Assembly: GCA_033782935.1 (NCBI GenBank)
Contig: JAWQEG010001436.1
Span: 206,001 to 270,000, forward strand
Source: Petrolisthes cinctipes
Lineage: Eukaryota > Arthropoda > Malacostraca > Decapoda > Porcellanidae
Length of the DNA stretch: 64,000 bases
Direction: 5' to 3'
Below the pieces are notes generated by a model. The model was not told where the DNA came from. It did no database searches and saw nothing but the letters and a program-made list of their open reading frames with translations. The position numbers and the translations under genes were made by a program. Position 1 is the first letter of the stretch. Each line of letters begins with the position of its first letter. This document shows positions 40,380-50,339 of the stretch, in pieces.

Positions 40380-42118
40380 GAAGCCAACAGCATGGAGCAA
40401 GCAAGGTGACAAAAAGAGAGACATACTCAGATGAAGATGCAAATGTAGACAGTCCAACAGATGATAACGAGGGATGGGTGTCTTATGAGGAGGAGGAGGA
40501 GGTAGAGAAGCAGAGAGAAGACCCCAAAACTAGAACAAACAGTACAAATCAGCAGAGAAGCAGTACCACACGGCAGACAATAACAAGCAATAGCATTACT
40601 CAGCAGACAACCTCTGACATTGCCTCTGAATACCTCACCTTAGCCCTGGGGCACCAGAAGAGAGAAGTGGAGCAGGAAGCAGGTGAAGCATGTGGTGGGG
40701 AAGGTAAAGGTAAAGCTGATGTAGGTGAAGGAAGGAGTTGTGAAGCAGGTGACGGGAAAGGTAGCAGTGGAGCGGGTGTAGGTGAAGTGAGTGTAATGGA
40801 AGCAGGTGGAAGGGAAGGTAAAAGTGAAGCTGGTGCAGGTAAACCAAGGAGGTGGATTGTTGGGGACAGGAATATGGGTCAAACTGGGAATGATAGAGTA
40901 ACAATACAGAAGGGTCCACAAAGCTGCTCTGTAAGTAATGTGAGGACAGTGACTGAGAAGAAAAAGGCCAGTGGTAGTAGTCAAAGAGACAGTGGTCCAG
41001 TTTACAGGCAGCAAGCCAGCAACTCAGAAGACCAACGAGAGGAGAACATCTATACAAAGCTTTTCTCGGAGGTACATAACATCGTCCCGAAAACATGTAC
41101 CAAGGAACCCAAAGGCAACTTGAATACATTTATTTGCAACAATGACACTTCCAGTTTGTATTTGTATCTACCGCCAGACTTGAATCTATGCATCCCAAAT
41201 AGTAGTATAGTGAGAAGAAAGAACAGCGTGACACATTTGAGGCGGAAACACCCTGGACGGCGCAGGTCATCCAACATCAGTGCTACAGAGTCTGAGGAGG
41301 ACGCCAGGAGTGGAAACGAGTATGTGAGTTTGGAGGAAGATGAGCAGCAAAGGATGGGCAAGAGGAAAAGGAGGAGGAGGAGCGAGAGCCAGAAGAGCAA
41401 CCCGGAGACCAAGGTAATTCAGACTCGTTCAGGGAGGAGGACGCGGTTTACCTTTTTCTCCCGCACTCTGATTGACGACGATGCAGAGGAAAAAAACTCA
41501 TCTCAAGTGGACACACAAAGATCACAGAAGATGGATTCGGAAATAACGGTAAAGCCCCCATCCACCCCAAGAAGGAAGAGAGGGCGCCCCAGGAAGGTGA
41601 AAGATAGAGATGATAAAGACTGTGTTGTTTTGAGGTGCAAAGTTGTGGAGGATGCAGAGGAACCAATAGTCTTGCAATATGTCGATGCTTCAGAGGAGGT
41701 GGAAAAGGGGAAGGAGAGGAGGAGGCAGTCCAATGGAGGCTTAGTATGTAGTGGTGGAAGGGGAAGAGAGGAGGAGGTGTGTGGCGAGAGTGGAAGGAGA
41801 AAGGAGGGACGAACCAGTGGCAATTCTATAGACCCCTTGGCATGCAGTGGTGAAGGGAGAAGAGAGGAGGAGGAGAAGTTGTGTGAAGAGAGTGGAAGGA
41901 GACGAGAGAGCAAAGGGAGAGGGAGGAGAAAAGAGGGATGCACAGGTGATTACTATGACCCCTTGGTAGCGTTCATACAGGAGCAGGAGGCCCGGAGTAG
42001 GAAAAGGGAAGAGAACCTGATGTTAGTAATGAAGCAGCAACAAGCACTAAGGAACACCATCTTGACTGAGATGTTGAATGTTTTGCACGGTATAAAGACA
42101 AAGATTGAGAGGAGTTGA
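40380..42118 (+). CDS. Host gene exon F: last coding exon, AT-hook protein C-terminus
   Basis: The acceptor is either 'gttatacag' (exon from 40377) or 'acagcag' (from 40380); both keep phase 1 and differ by one codon. The frame is open to TGA at 42116-42118, about 580 codons. Composition is low-complexity: acidic runs (SYEEEEEVEKQ), Gly/Glu/Lys repeats at 40680-40850, then a more ordered block TSSLYLYLPPDLNLCIP (near 41150). RTRFTFFSRTLI follows near 41440, then an AT-hook core RKRGRPRKVK near 41575. The charged C-terminal helix ends MLNVLHGIKTKIERS. This suggests a nuclear DNA- or chromatin-associated protein; I cannot name the family. No transposon motifs. Confidence 0.75.
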
Positions 42119-42139
42119 AACTTTTTATAAAAGTTGTTA

Positions 42140-42292
42140 CAGTAATCCTTCATTTTGGACTGGTGTTATGGTGGGTGTGTAGTGCACTGTTTGTCCAGTA
42201 AACCCTCCTCTTTGTACAATAAACACCCATAAACCCAGTAGTGGTTAACGAGGGTTATCATACACGGATTCATTATGAATAGTGCAGTACAT
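42140..42292. mobile_element. MITE family M1, copy d, in the host gene 3' UTR
   Basis: Starts 'cagtaatccttcattttgg' after TA (42138-42139), 22 bases past the stop codon of exon F. The middle holds AATAAA at 42218-42223. The right end is degraded. Confidence 0.7.
42218..42223 (+). promoter_or_regulatory. Candidate polyadenylation signal AATAAA supplied by a MITE
   Basis: The first AATAAA after the host stop codon, 100 bases downstream, and part of MITE copy d. Whether it is used cannot be told from sequence. Confidence 0.4.
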
Positions 42293-42487
42293 ACCTAATA
42301 TACAAGTTTGTAACTGGGTGGCGAGTTGCAGCTGTGTGGGAGGAGAACGCAAATACATGCATGCATTTTCAAATATTGTATGTATGTAAGACATGAATTT
42401 GAATATTTTGTATATGACTGTACCTGTTAATATTATGTAATGTAGCATGTCTTAAATGACCGCAGTTAATATAATTTTTTCTTGTAT

Positions 42488-42645
42488 AGTAGGCCCTTGA
42501 TGTAAGATGATTAAATTTAGCACTATCATTTTAACACAGGCCCGCAAACTCCCATAGGCTGTATGGTATTGTATAACAGAAGTCGGGGAAAATATTTGGT
42601 GGTCTTCAAATGAGTGGGGAATGAGGTGGTGGATACAAGTATTGT
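42488..42645. repeat. Dispersed repeat, second copy of the 212-455 block
   Basis: 'taggcccttgatgtaagatga' through 'gtggtggatacaag', without the internal tandem duplication seen in the first copy. Confidence 0.55.
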
Positions 42646-42649
42646 ATAT

Positions 42650-43640
42650 CGAATGTCTAAAATATAATAAAAAAAAATATGCAATGCACTGTTTTTACCT
42701 CTAACATGTCTGTGTAGGCTAGTACCTCTAGATATTATGAAAAAAATTGTATCCTTGAAATAATTGTATGAAGCAAAACTTGGAAAGTTTCATAGAGCTC
42801 TATTTAGATAGAGTTATGTGGGGTGAATTCTGACCATTCATTTACTATTACTACGAAAAAACAGAGTGGTGCCACATTTTGCCAAACCCGTTATACACTG
42901 TGCTCATTACTATCATAGTGGAGGTAATTGTACGTTTCTCTATATTGGTACAAGTAGTGTATGCTGGTGACACCACAAAGCCTAGCAAGTAAGTATAGAT
43001 TAAATTCCAAATATGAGTTTATCCCTTGTAGTGCTCTAAAATTACCATCCCATACAGTTGCCACCAGTCTAGTGCTGTATGATTACCATACCCACCAGTT
43101 TCCACCAGTATATTACCATATAGCACTTCCACCAGTGTAGTACCGTATAATTTTATTACATGAGATGATATAGCGCAACGCTATGATGTTCAGCAGAGCA
43201 CTGGATGGTATAGGCACCATCACAAAAAAATATATATTGGGGACTCGTTACGTGTTACTCGTCAATCAACAGGGGAGCCAAGTATGGTACAGGGAACTGA
43301 TGGAATAATACGAGGGTTAATATAAACAATTTATTAATATTTGACAAAAAAAAAAAAATTATTTACCCTGAAGGAATTTATGAGTAAACCCTTAATTATT
43401 TTTATTGTCCGTTAATTGATGGCTAAATTAAGACAAAACAATGATTTATAGAATGAGTATTGTCACGAAGTTTCCCAATTGTATATCTTTGCTATAATAT
43501 ATTTCTTCAAAATTAAAGAAAACTAATAATTACCCACCATTATCATTAGGTTGACTTTGCCTTGGTAATGCTATACAAAAAGAAATAAACAAAAGGAATG
43601 TTGTCACACGTGTTTCATACAAAGAACCGTCCAACGTACC
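42650..43640. other. AT-rich intergenic region
   Basis: No ORF with conserved motifs. A degenerate tandem array with 'ccaccagt...tattaccata' units lies at about 43040-43155, and a poly-A stretch near 43346. Confidence 0.5.
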
Positions 43641-45060
43641 GACTCCATTGAATACCATATTTCACAATAATTACAATAAATCGGACTTATCAGGATTGTT
43701 TAACTTCCGCTCAAACTCTCGCTTGGCTGCCTCCATTCATTCAGGTGGCATCCACCATGGCTTTGCGAAGCAGGGGCAGCCTGTGGTGATGATGGTGTGT
43801 CTTACCTCTGAATCCATGATGGGTACATTGGAAGAGGTAGAGAGGAGTGCCTGGAATTCCTATAGGATAGCATCGTATAGTCCTGCTTGCGAGATGTGTG
43901 TGATGGTTGGTGTTGTGCTGTGGCAGGGTCTTTTTGGGATGGTCGTCCTGGATGGTTGGTAGATGAGTTGCCTGCGCTTGAGGTCTATAAGGAGGTCATG
44001 TGCAGTAAAGAAATCGAGGTCCAGGATGGGGTGGTGTACCTCGGTCACGATGAACGGCCACAAGAATCAATACTGGTGCGTAAGCGTGATGGGGCGGCTT
44101 TTGGTGCCGAAAGTGGCGATGAGTGTCATGCTGGCTGCCAGGAGGTTGAAAGCTGTGGAAGCCAGTTGTGCTCTGTCTTTTTGGTGATGGTGGTAGTGCA
44201 CTTACCTCGGACCCTGAGTCCACCATGAACTGCTCCCCAGATGCAAGGTCGTCAACTCACAGGAGAGTGTTGGCACGGGGCATGGTGGATGGGTTTGGTA
44301 GTTAGTGCGGTGGTGTGTGGCAGCTTGTGGTGTACAGGGTGGTAAGCAGGCGATGTCGGGCGTTCTGGAGTTGGGTGTGGCTCTGAGGCATCGGGCTGTG
44401 GGGTGCAGGCAGTGGCGAGAGGGGCGTCCTGTTGCCACCGCCCTACTCGTTTCACTGGTTGAGTCTGTTGTTGGCTGGGGCGAGGGTGGAGTTGCACTGG
44501 CATGATGGGCAGTAGTTTCGCGCTTGTGGGCCGAAACGCTGATGGTAGCTGCAGGTATGTGAGTGTGGCGTGGAGGTTGAGGTCGGGACTGCTGGGCGGG
44601 CGGAAGCTGGCGTGGTGGTTGGTTCCGCTCCTGTTGGTGATGGTTGCGCAAGGTGTGGAGTGAGTCCATTCTCGCTAAATCCTGGAGTTGGTATGTAATG
44701 GTGATGGTGTCGAGAGCTAGCGTCGATGGGAGTTGAGTGGGCGCAAGTGTGTTGGTGGTTGGTGAAGGTAAGAACTGCTGGGTGGGCAGAAGCTGCCGCG
44801 GTGGTGGGTTCCACTCCTGTTGGAGTGGGGTGGGGTGAATCCATTCTCCTTGGTAAATCCTGGAGTTGGTGTAAAATGGTGATAGTGTTGAGAGCTGGCG
44901 TTGATGGAGGTTGAGTGGAAGCAGGTGTGTTGGTGGTGGGTTGTTGTGGTGCAGCATTGGAGGCTAAAGTGGGTGGAGTAGGCCATGCTCCTGTGCGGTC
45001 TGTGAGAGCTTCCGTGAGGGTGTCAGCCAGCTCGCCGTAGTTTTGTGTGGTGTCCCCTGG
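43640..45060 (-). pseudogene. Gypsy-type gag-protease fragment (reverse strand)
   Basis: Read leftward: YGELADTLTEALTDRTGAW (near 45030, gag), a His/Pro/Thr-rich segment, a zinc-knuckle-like CSYHQRFGPQARNYC (near 44530), then the protease active site MVDSGSEVSALPPS (44226). EVHHPILDLDFFTAHDLLIDL follows (about 44040), where the usual LG(A)DFL flap is changed to LDLDFF. Several frameshifts between blocks. RT is absent: the sequence ends near 43640 in unrelated DNA. Confidence 0.75.
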
Positions 45061-45383
45061 TGTGGTGTCCTTTCTCTCTCGTCCTTACTAGCTCCTTTCT
45101 CTACCCCACTAATTCCAACCCCCACTTGCTAACCTCGTCCCCTGTCCCTGTGTGCCCCGTATTTTCCCATTAATACTTTCTCGCCCTCCTCTACCCGTTT
45201 TCCCCCATATAAGTTGTACCACCAACCCCACGTGGTTCCCCCTTTAATATTACTCCCTTTGTCCTACTCCTTCTCACCCACACCTATCACCCCATTATTC
45301 ACCCTTTATCTCCCATTTCGTCCTCAACCCCATCAGCCACCCCCGTACTCTACCCCTTTGTCCCACGTACCTACGTCTCCCCT
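45061..45383 (+). other. Pyrimidine-rich region preceding a gag fragment
   Basis: C/T-rich with 'cctctacccgttttcccccatataagttg' and similar lines. Probably retroelement leader sequence; no gene. Confidence 0.35.
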
Positions 45384-45589
45384 TTGCTCGCCCCGTTTTT
45401 TCCTTTGACGCTCTCCTCAAGAGCCAGCATGCCAAGTTGTTACCCACTAACATACAACTCAACCTGCAGGCACAACCTGAACTTTCCCTACGGGAGTACG
45501 GCAAGCTGGCGGATTCCCTTATGGACACCTACTCAGCACACCGGGGCGCCCCTACCATGCCGCACCCCATGCCTACCACTCAAACACCA
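45384..45589 (+). pseudogene. Gypsy-type gag fragment (forward strand)
   Basis: ALLKSQHAKLLPTNIQLNL and LREYGKLADSLMDTYSAHRGAP parallel the YGELADTLTEALTDRTGAW block of the reverse-strand element next to it, so two related gag pieces lie in opposite orientation. Truncated at 45590 by RTE copy 5. Confidence 0.55.
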
Positions 45590-46742
45590 TGATGGGTGAT
45601 ATGAATGGGAAAGTAGGAAATGAGAGAGTAGGAAGTATTGTTGGTAAATGGGGTGTGGAAGGAGTGAATGAGAATGGTGAATATCTGGTGGACGTCTGTG
45701 CTGAGAGGGGGTTGTTCTTGGCTAACACCTTCTTTCAGCACAAGATGATCCACCGGTATACATGGAAGAGAAGGGATGAGAGAGGAGAACAAAAGAGTTT
45801 GATTGATTATGTGGCAGTGGATGAAAGGTTGAGGAAGGATGTGTATGACGCAAAAGTGGTGAGAGGAATGGTCCATTGCTCCGACCATTTTGCGGTGTTG
45901 GTGAGGATGAAGGTTAGGGTTAAGTGGGAGTATGGTAGGAGGGATGAAGGGGTGAGGAATAAGAGGGAGGTGGCTAGTGGGAAATTAGATGTAGAAGAGT
46001 ATAGGGAGGAATATAAGAGGAGGGTGGGTGAGGTGCTGGGGGATGTAAGGATGGGGATAAGGGAGGGAGTGTGAGCGAATGCGGTGTATGAAATGTTTAA
46101 GATGATAGTTTTGAGGACAGCAGCAGAGGTAGTAGGATATAAGACACAGAATAGGGGCAAGAAAGGGAGTGCTTGGTGGACAGAAGAAGTGAAAGATGCC
46201 GTAGAGGAGAAAAGGAAGGCATATAGAAGAACATTACAGAGGAATGTGCCAGGAGAAGTGAGAGAGAGATGGAAAAGAGAATATAATGTGTGTAAGAGAC
46301 AAGTGAAAAGGATGGTGAGTGAGAGTAAAAGGAGAGTGGATGAGGAGTTTGGTATGAAGCTGAGTGAAAAGTTTAAAGAGAACAAGAAATTATTCTGGAA
46401 GGAGGTGAAAAGAGAAAGAGGAGAAGGAAAGTCTGGTAGTGTGAGAATGAAGAGAGAGGATGGAGTTACTGTGAGTAGAAGTGAGGAAGTGAAAGAAGTG
46501 TGGAAGAGGCATTTTGATCGGTTGATGAATGGGGGGACGGGAGGGAAGGCGGTGGTGACATGCATGGGAATGGAGGCAGGTGGTAGACGACAGGATGTAC
46601 AGGGAGAATTAGGAAGGGAAGAGGTTAGGAAAGCAATAGGAAAGTTGAAGATGGGAAAGGCACCGGGGGTGGATGGGATAACTGCTGAAATGTTAAAGTG
46701 TGGGGGGGGAGGTAGTGGTGGAGTGGATGTTGCTTATATGTA
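45590..46742 (+). pseudogene. RTE-like LINE copy 5, 5' segment (truncated endonuclease and linker)
   Basis: Begins within the endonuclease (MMGDMNGKVGNERVGSI) and so lacks about 185 N-terminal residues. SDHFAVLVRMKVRVKWEY completes the endonuclease. A TGA at 46072 and one extra G in the G-run at about 46702-46709 break the frame. Highly similar to copy 2. Cut at 46742 by an 837-bp TIR element. Confidence 0.87.
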
Positions 46743-47579
46743 CACTCTCCCAAAAAATTATCGGCATTTTAACGAATGAACGAAAACGACAATAAACGTA
46801 GCATTATGGTACATTGCTTTGAAACCTTATAGATAGTGGTATTCCTGCCGATCAGTTGCCAATTATGCATATTTGTATTGCTTCATGAGTCAGAGAAGCT
46901 ATAGTGGTTGCAAATCGAAACATATTCGCATTTCTTTACCTATTAGAGAAATTTCAGATATTATCGTAAGATTTGCCACTTTCTAATGCTGAAAACTCAG
47001 CTAATCCACACCGTAGTTGCCGAATGGTATATAACGTTATCTTTCTTTTTATTTATTTTATTTTATTTTTACTTTTTTTTATATACCTCTACCGAGATTA
47101 TCGAGTGAAGCTTTAAGGTGTCGGTTGCTTCACATATTTGTTTATACATGTCACTTTCTGGAGAGGGTAATGTATGTTGGTGTTACTTTACAAAACCTTA
47201 TTTAGAAGTATGAGAAGAAAAAGCATAAGCCTACTTAATCTACTCAAAGATTCCTTTTTGGTTAAAATCTGATTTGGTAACTTTTTTCTCTGGGTTATCA
47301 TTCTCATTATATTCAATAATTCAGTAAATTCCCTCTCTCCAAAAACCATCAATCATTAAAATCACATAACATATATCTGTAAAAATGAAGTCACAACTCT
47401 TACTCCACGACTTGCCTAATGCATGAATTATGTATGCTAGAGGATTTTACGTTAGTACAGAAATGAGAGTCAACTCATTGCCAGCAGGAATACCAACCCC
47501 ACAGTACAGTCATACAAGTAGCTTCGATCTTTTCTCTGCAGGATCTAGCCAGTAATGCCGATACTTTTTTGGGAGAGTG
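46743..47579. mobile_element. 837-bp Tc1/mariner-type TIR element nested in RTE copy 5
   Basis: Ends CACTCTCCCAAAAAATTATC... and ...gatacttttttgggagagtg, flanked by TA (46741-46742, 47580-47581). The outside sequence rejoins as 'tatgtacattggcctgg', matching copy 2. The AT-rich interior contains a T-rich-headed SINE-like block at 47045-47200 and no transposase. Confidence 0.9.
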
Positions 47580-49105
47580 TACATTGGCCTGGAGGCAGGG
47601 AGAGGTGCCAGAGGATTGGAGGAGAGCCATAATTGTACCTTTGTATAAGGGGAAGGGAAGTAAGGATGAGTGTGGTAGCTATAGAGGAATAAGCCTTCTT
47701 AGTGTACCGGGGAAGGTTTACAGGAAGGTTCTTACTGAAAGACTGGTTGAAGTAACAGGGAATAAAGTTAGTGAGGAGCAGGGAGGGTTCAGAAAGGGTG
47801 TGTGGACCAAATATTTGCATTAAAATCAATAGTGGAGAAATATATTGGGAAGGGTAAGAAGTTGTATGCTGCCTTCATAGATTTGGAGAAGGCATACGAT
47901 AGAGTTGATAGGAAAGCTATGACAGAGGTGTTGAGAATTTATGGTGTTGGGGGGCCTTTGCTGAAAGGCATCGAGGCTTTTTATGCAGATGCAAAAGCAT
48001 GTGTACTGGTAGAGGGTGATCTAAGTGAGAGTTTTAATATTAGTGTAGGGCTGAGACAGGGGTGTGTTATGTCACCATGGTTGTTCAATATATATATGGA
48101 TGGTTGTATGAGAGAGGTGAAAGCCAAAGTGAATGGTCTGGGGGTGAAGTTGAGGCTGAATGAAGCAAATTGGTCCCTGGTGGCAAGTTTGTTTGCGAAT
48201 GACACTGTGCTGATGGCTGAGAATGAAAGGAATTTACAGAGAGTGGTCGACGAATTTCAGTCTGTGTGTAAACGAAGGAAATTGAAGGTGAATGTAGATA
48301 AAAGTAAAGTGATGGTATTTGAAAGAGCAGAAACTGAAGTGATTGACTTTGCTACACCCTACAGAGTGGCTGTACCAACTGGGACGAAGTGTGAGATAAC
48401 TCTGAGGGGCGAGAGGATGGAGGAAGTGAAGGAGTTTAAGTACCTGGGTACAGTTATGTGTAAACATGGAAGTATGGAAGGAGAAATTAGGGAGAGAGCA
48501 GTGAAGGGTAGACAGGTCATAGGATCACTGGGAAGGATTATGAAGGGTAGAAGTGTGAGTATGGAAGTGAAAAGGGGACTACGAAATAGTATAATCCTGC
48601 CAACACTGACATATGCGTCGGAGACATGGACATGGAATAGGGCGCATCAGTCTAGAATAGGTGCTGTGGAAATGAGTTACTTGAGAGGAGCATGTGGACT
48701 TACTAGATGGGATGGAGAAAGTAATGAGTGTGTATGAGAGATGTGGTATGAGTGAGAAGGCAATTGGCATTGAGTGTGGAGTGGTTGAGAGAGTGAAACG
48801 TGATACATTGAGATGGTTTGGACATGTGGAGAGAATGCAAGGCGAGGAATTTGTAAAGAAGGTGTATGGAAGTGAAGTTGTGGGACCTGGTGTGAGAGGC
48901 AGACCTCCGGTCAGATGGCAGAACAGAGTGAAAGAGTATGTAAAGGAGAGAAACGTGAGGGGCAGAGTATGGCTTGAACAAGTCCGGAGGGAGTGTTGGA
49001 ACAGGGAGAACTGGAGACACTTCTGCCGTGGCCACCCCCTTGGGGTGAGTTCCCGGAGGGAACGAGGCGTCGGAGCTATAGATAGATAGATAGATAGATA
49101 GATAG
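47580..49105 (+). pseudogene. RTE-like LINE copy 5, RT segment and GATA tail
   Basis: Continues RT: PLYKGKGSKDECGSYRGI, a 10-bp loss at 47800 (RKG-VWTKYLH), then DLEKAYDRVDRK and GLRQGCVMSPWLF. The core reads FANDTVLM (48194) where copy 2 has FADDTVLM, a single G-to-A change in the first catalytic Asp. The C-terminal RWFGHVERMQ block (48817) and RGHPLG precede a (GATA)6 tail at 49079-49105. Inactive. Confidence 0.88.
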
Positions 49106-49110
49106 CTTAT

Positions 49111-49437
49111 ATGTTTACCTTCAGCTTAGCAGAAAAAGCAAAATGTGAACTTTCATTCATTGTCCCTAAATCCACTCTCCCAACTTCTTACTGTACCTTC
49201 ACAACTGTCAGTAATGCTACTTTCTACCATGAACACTTTGGAACTAACTATTATTATTACTTTCAAAAGAGAACCAGTGTGACATTAATATGCAATGGTA
49301 AAGTCCAACATGTGTGGATGGATGGTTACTATATGGCCCCCGACCATTGTGAGACAAAGAATGAGAATTTCCTTAACTTAACAACACATCACCATAAAGC
49401 ATTTGTGTCAACGCTTTCTACAGAGTTAGTCTATTAA
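49111..49437 (+). CDS. Small unrecognised ORF, 108 codons
   Basis: Open frame directly after the RTE tail, hence part of the pre-insertion DNA. Residues include YCTFTTVSNATFYHEHF, a Tyr run, RTSVTLICNGKVQHVW and a Cys in PDHCETKNENF. The spaced Cys residues and Asn-X-Ser/Thr sites suggest an extracellular domain, possibly from an envelope-like gene of an LTR element or a host gene exon, but I recognise no family. No signal peptide is visible. It could also be chance. Confidence 0.3.
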   Translation: MFTFSLAEKAKCELSFIVPKSTLPTSYCTFTTVSNATFYHEHFGTNYYYYFQKRTSVTLICNGKVQHVWMDGYYMAPDHCETKNENFLNLTTHHHKAFVSTLSTELVY

Positions 49438-49737
49438 CCTTGTAGTAAATATCTCTTTAGATAAAATAACTGTTGTTTCAGACAAAGTAAAGGTGTATGC
49501 AAGGTACCGACAATTACTGCTCGTGAAAGACAGAGACAAGTGACCGAAGGTAATGAGGATACAAATGTATAGGTTAATTACACATTCTTACACATTTAGA
49601 CAGGATGTATTTAATAAATATATATTGTACATGTTATAATCCTTATTCTCTGTGGAAATAATAATATAAAACTATCTACAGACTGCATGTATTACCAATA
49701 ATATATATATTTATATAATACATACGTGTAATACGTA
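49438..49737. other. AT-rich spacer
   Basis: No gene or element recognised. Confidence 0.5.
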
Positions 49738-49925
49738 CACTGGCGGTCAGAAGTTGTGTCCTGATACCCTGACGCGACGAATCGCAACCAGATGAGTTGA
49801 AAGGTTCGAACAACGGTGCACCTTGCGCCTCTCTCCTCACAACGTACAGTACCGTTGTTCGAACTATTCAACCTCGCCTGGTTCATCGTACCAGGGGATA
49901 GGGACACAACTTCTGACCGCGAGTG
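49738..49925. mobile_element. 188-bp MITE with TA target
   Basis: Ends CACTGGCGGTCAGAAGTTGT and 'acaacttctgaccgcgagtg', TA at 49736-49737 and 49926-49927. The interior is also nearly palindromic ('ttcgaacaacggt / accgttgttcgaa'). Confidence 0.88.
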
Positions 49926-49927
49926 TA

Positions 49928-50339
49928 CATGGATAGTGAGTCATACACCATGCACCTCACATGATCCCTCAAACAGCTGACCTAGACATTAACAGCTTCG
50001 AGACAAGACAGCCCTAGCATGGAAACAAGCTGTCTCAGCAGTTAGTGATGTCACAAGTCACACAGACAGCTCCTACTGTACCTCCTTACAGGCAGTTTGC
50101 TTGAGATAACCATTCGCTACACAGGGTATCTCATAGCTATCTCTCTCTCTCTTTAAAGTTAGCTCCTAAGTCTAACTTAACCCTTTTGTGAATCTGTACT
50201 ACTACTTGGGTTATTAATAAAATCTTGTTAAACAAAGAACAAGGCATGCTAACTCTCCACACCATAATAATAATATAATCTATTCTAAAAATAATACTCT
50301 GAAGAGACAACAGCCAGCCACACATCAATGACATCAACA
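49928..50339. other. Unassigned region, possible LTR-like sequence
   Basis: Ct-microsatellite at 50140-50152, 'ttattaataaaatcttgttaaacaa' near 50210. It precedes Gypsy pol debris but has no matching partner in the window. Confidence 0.3.
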
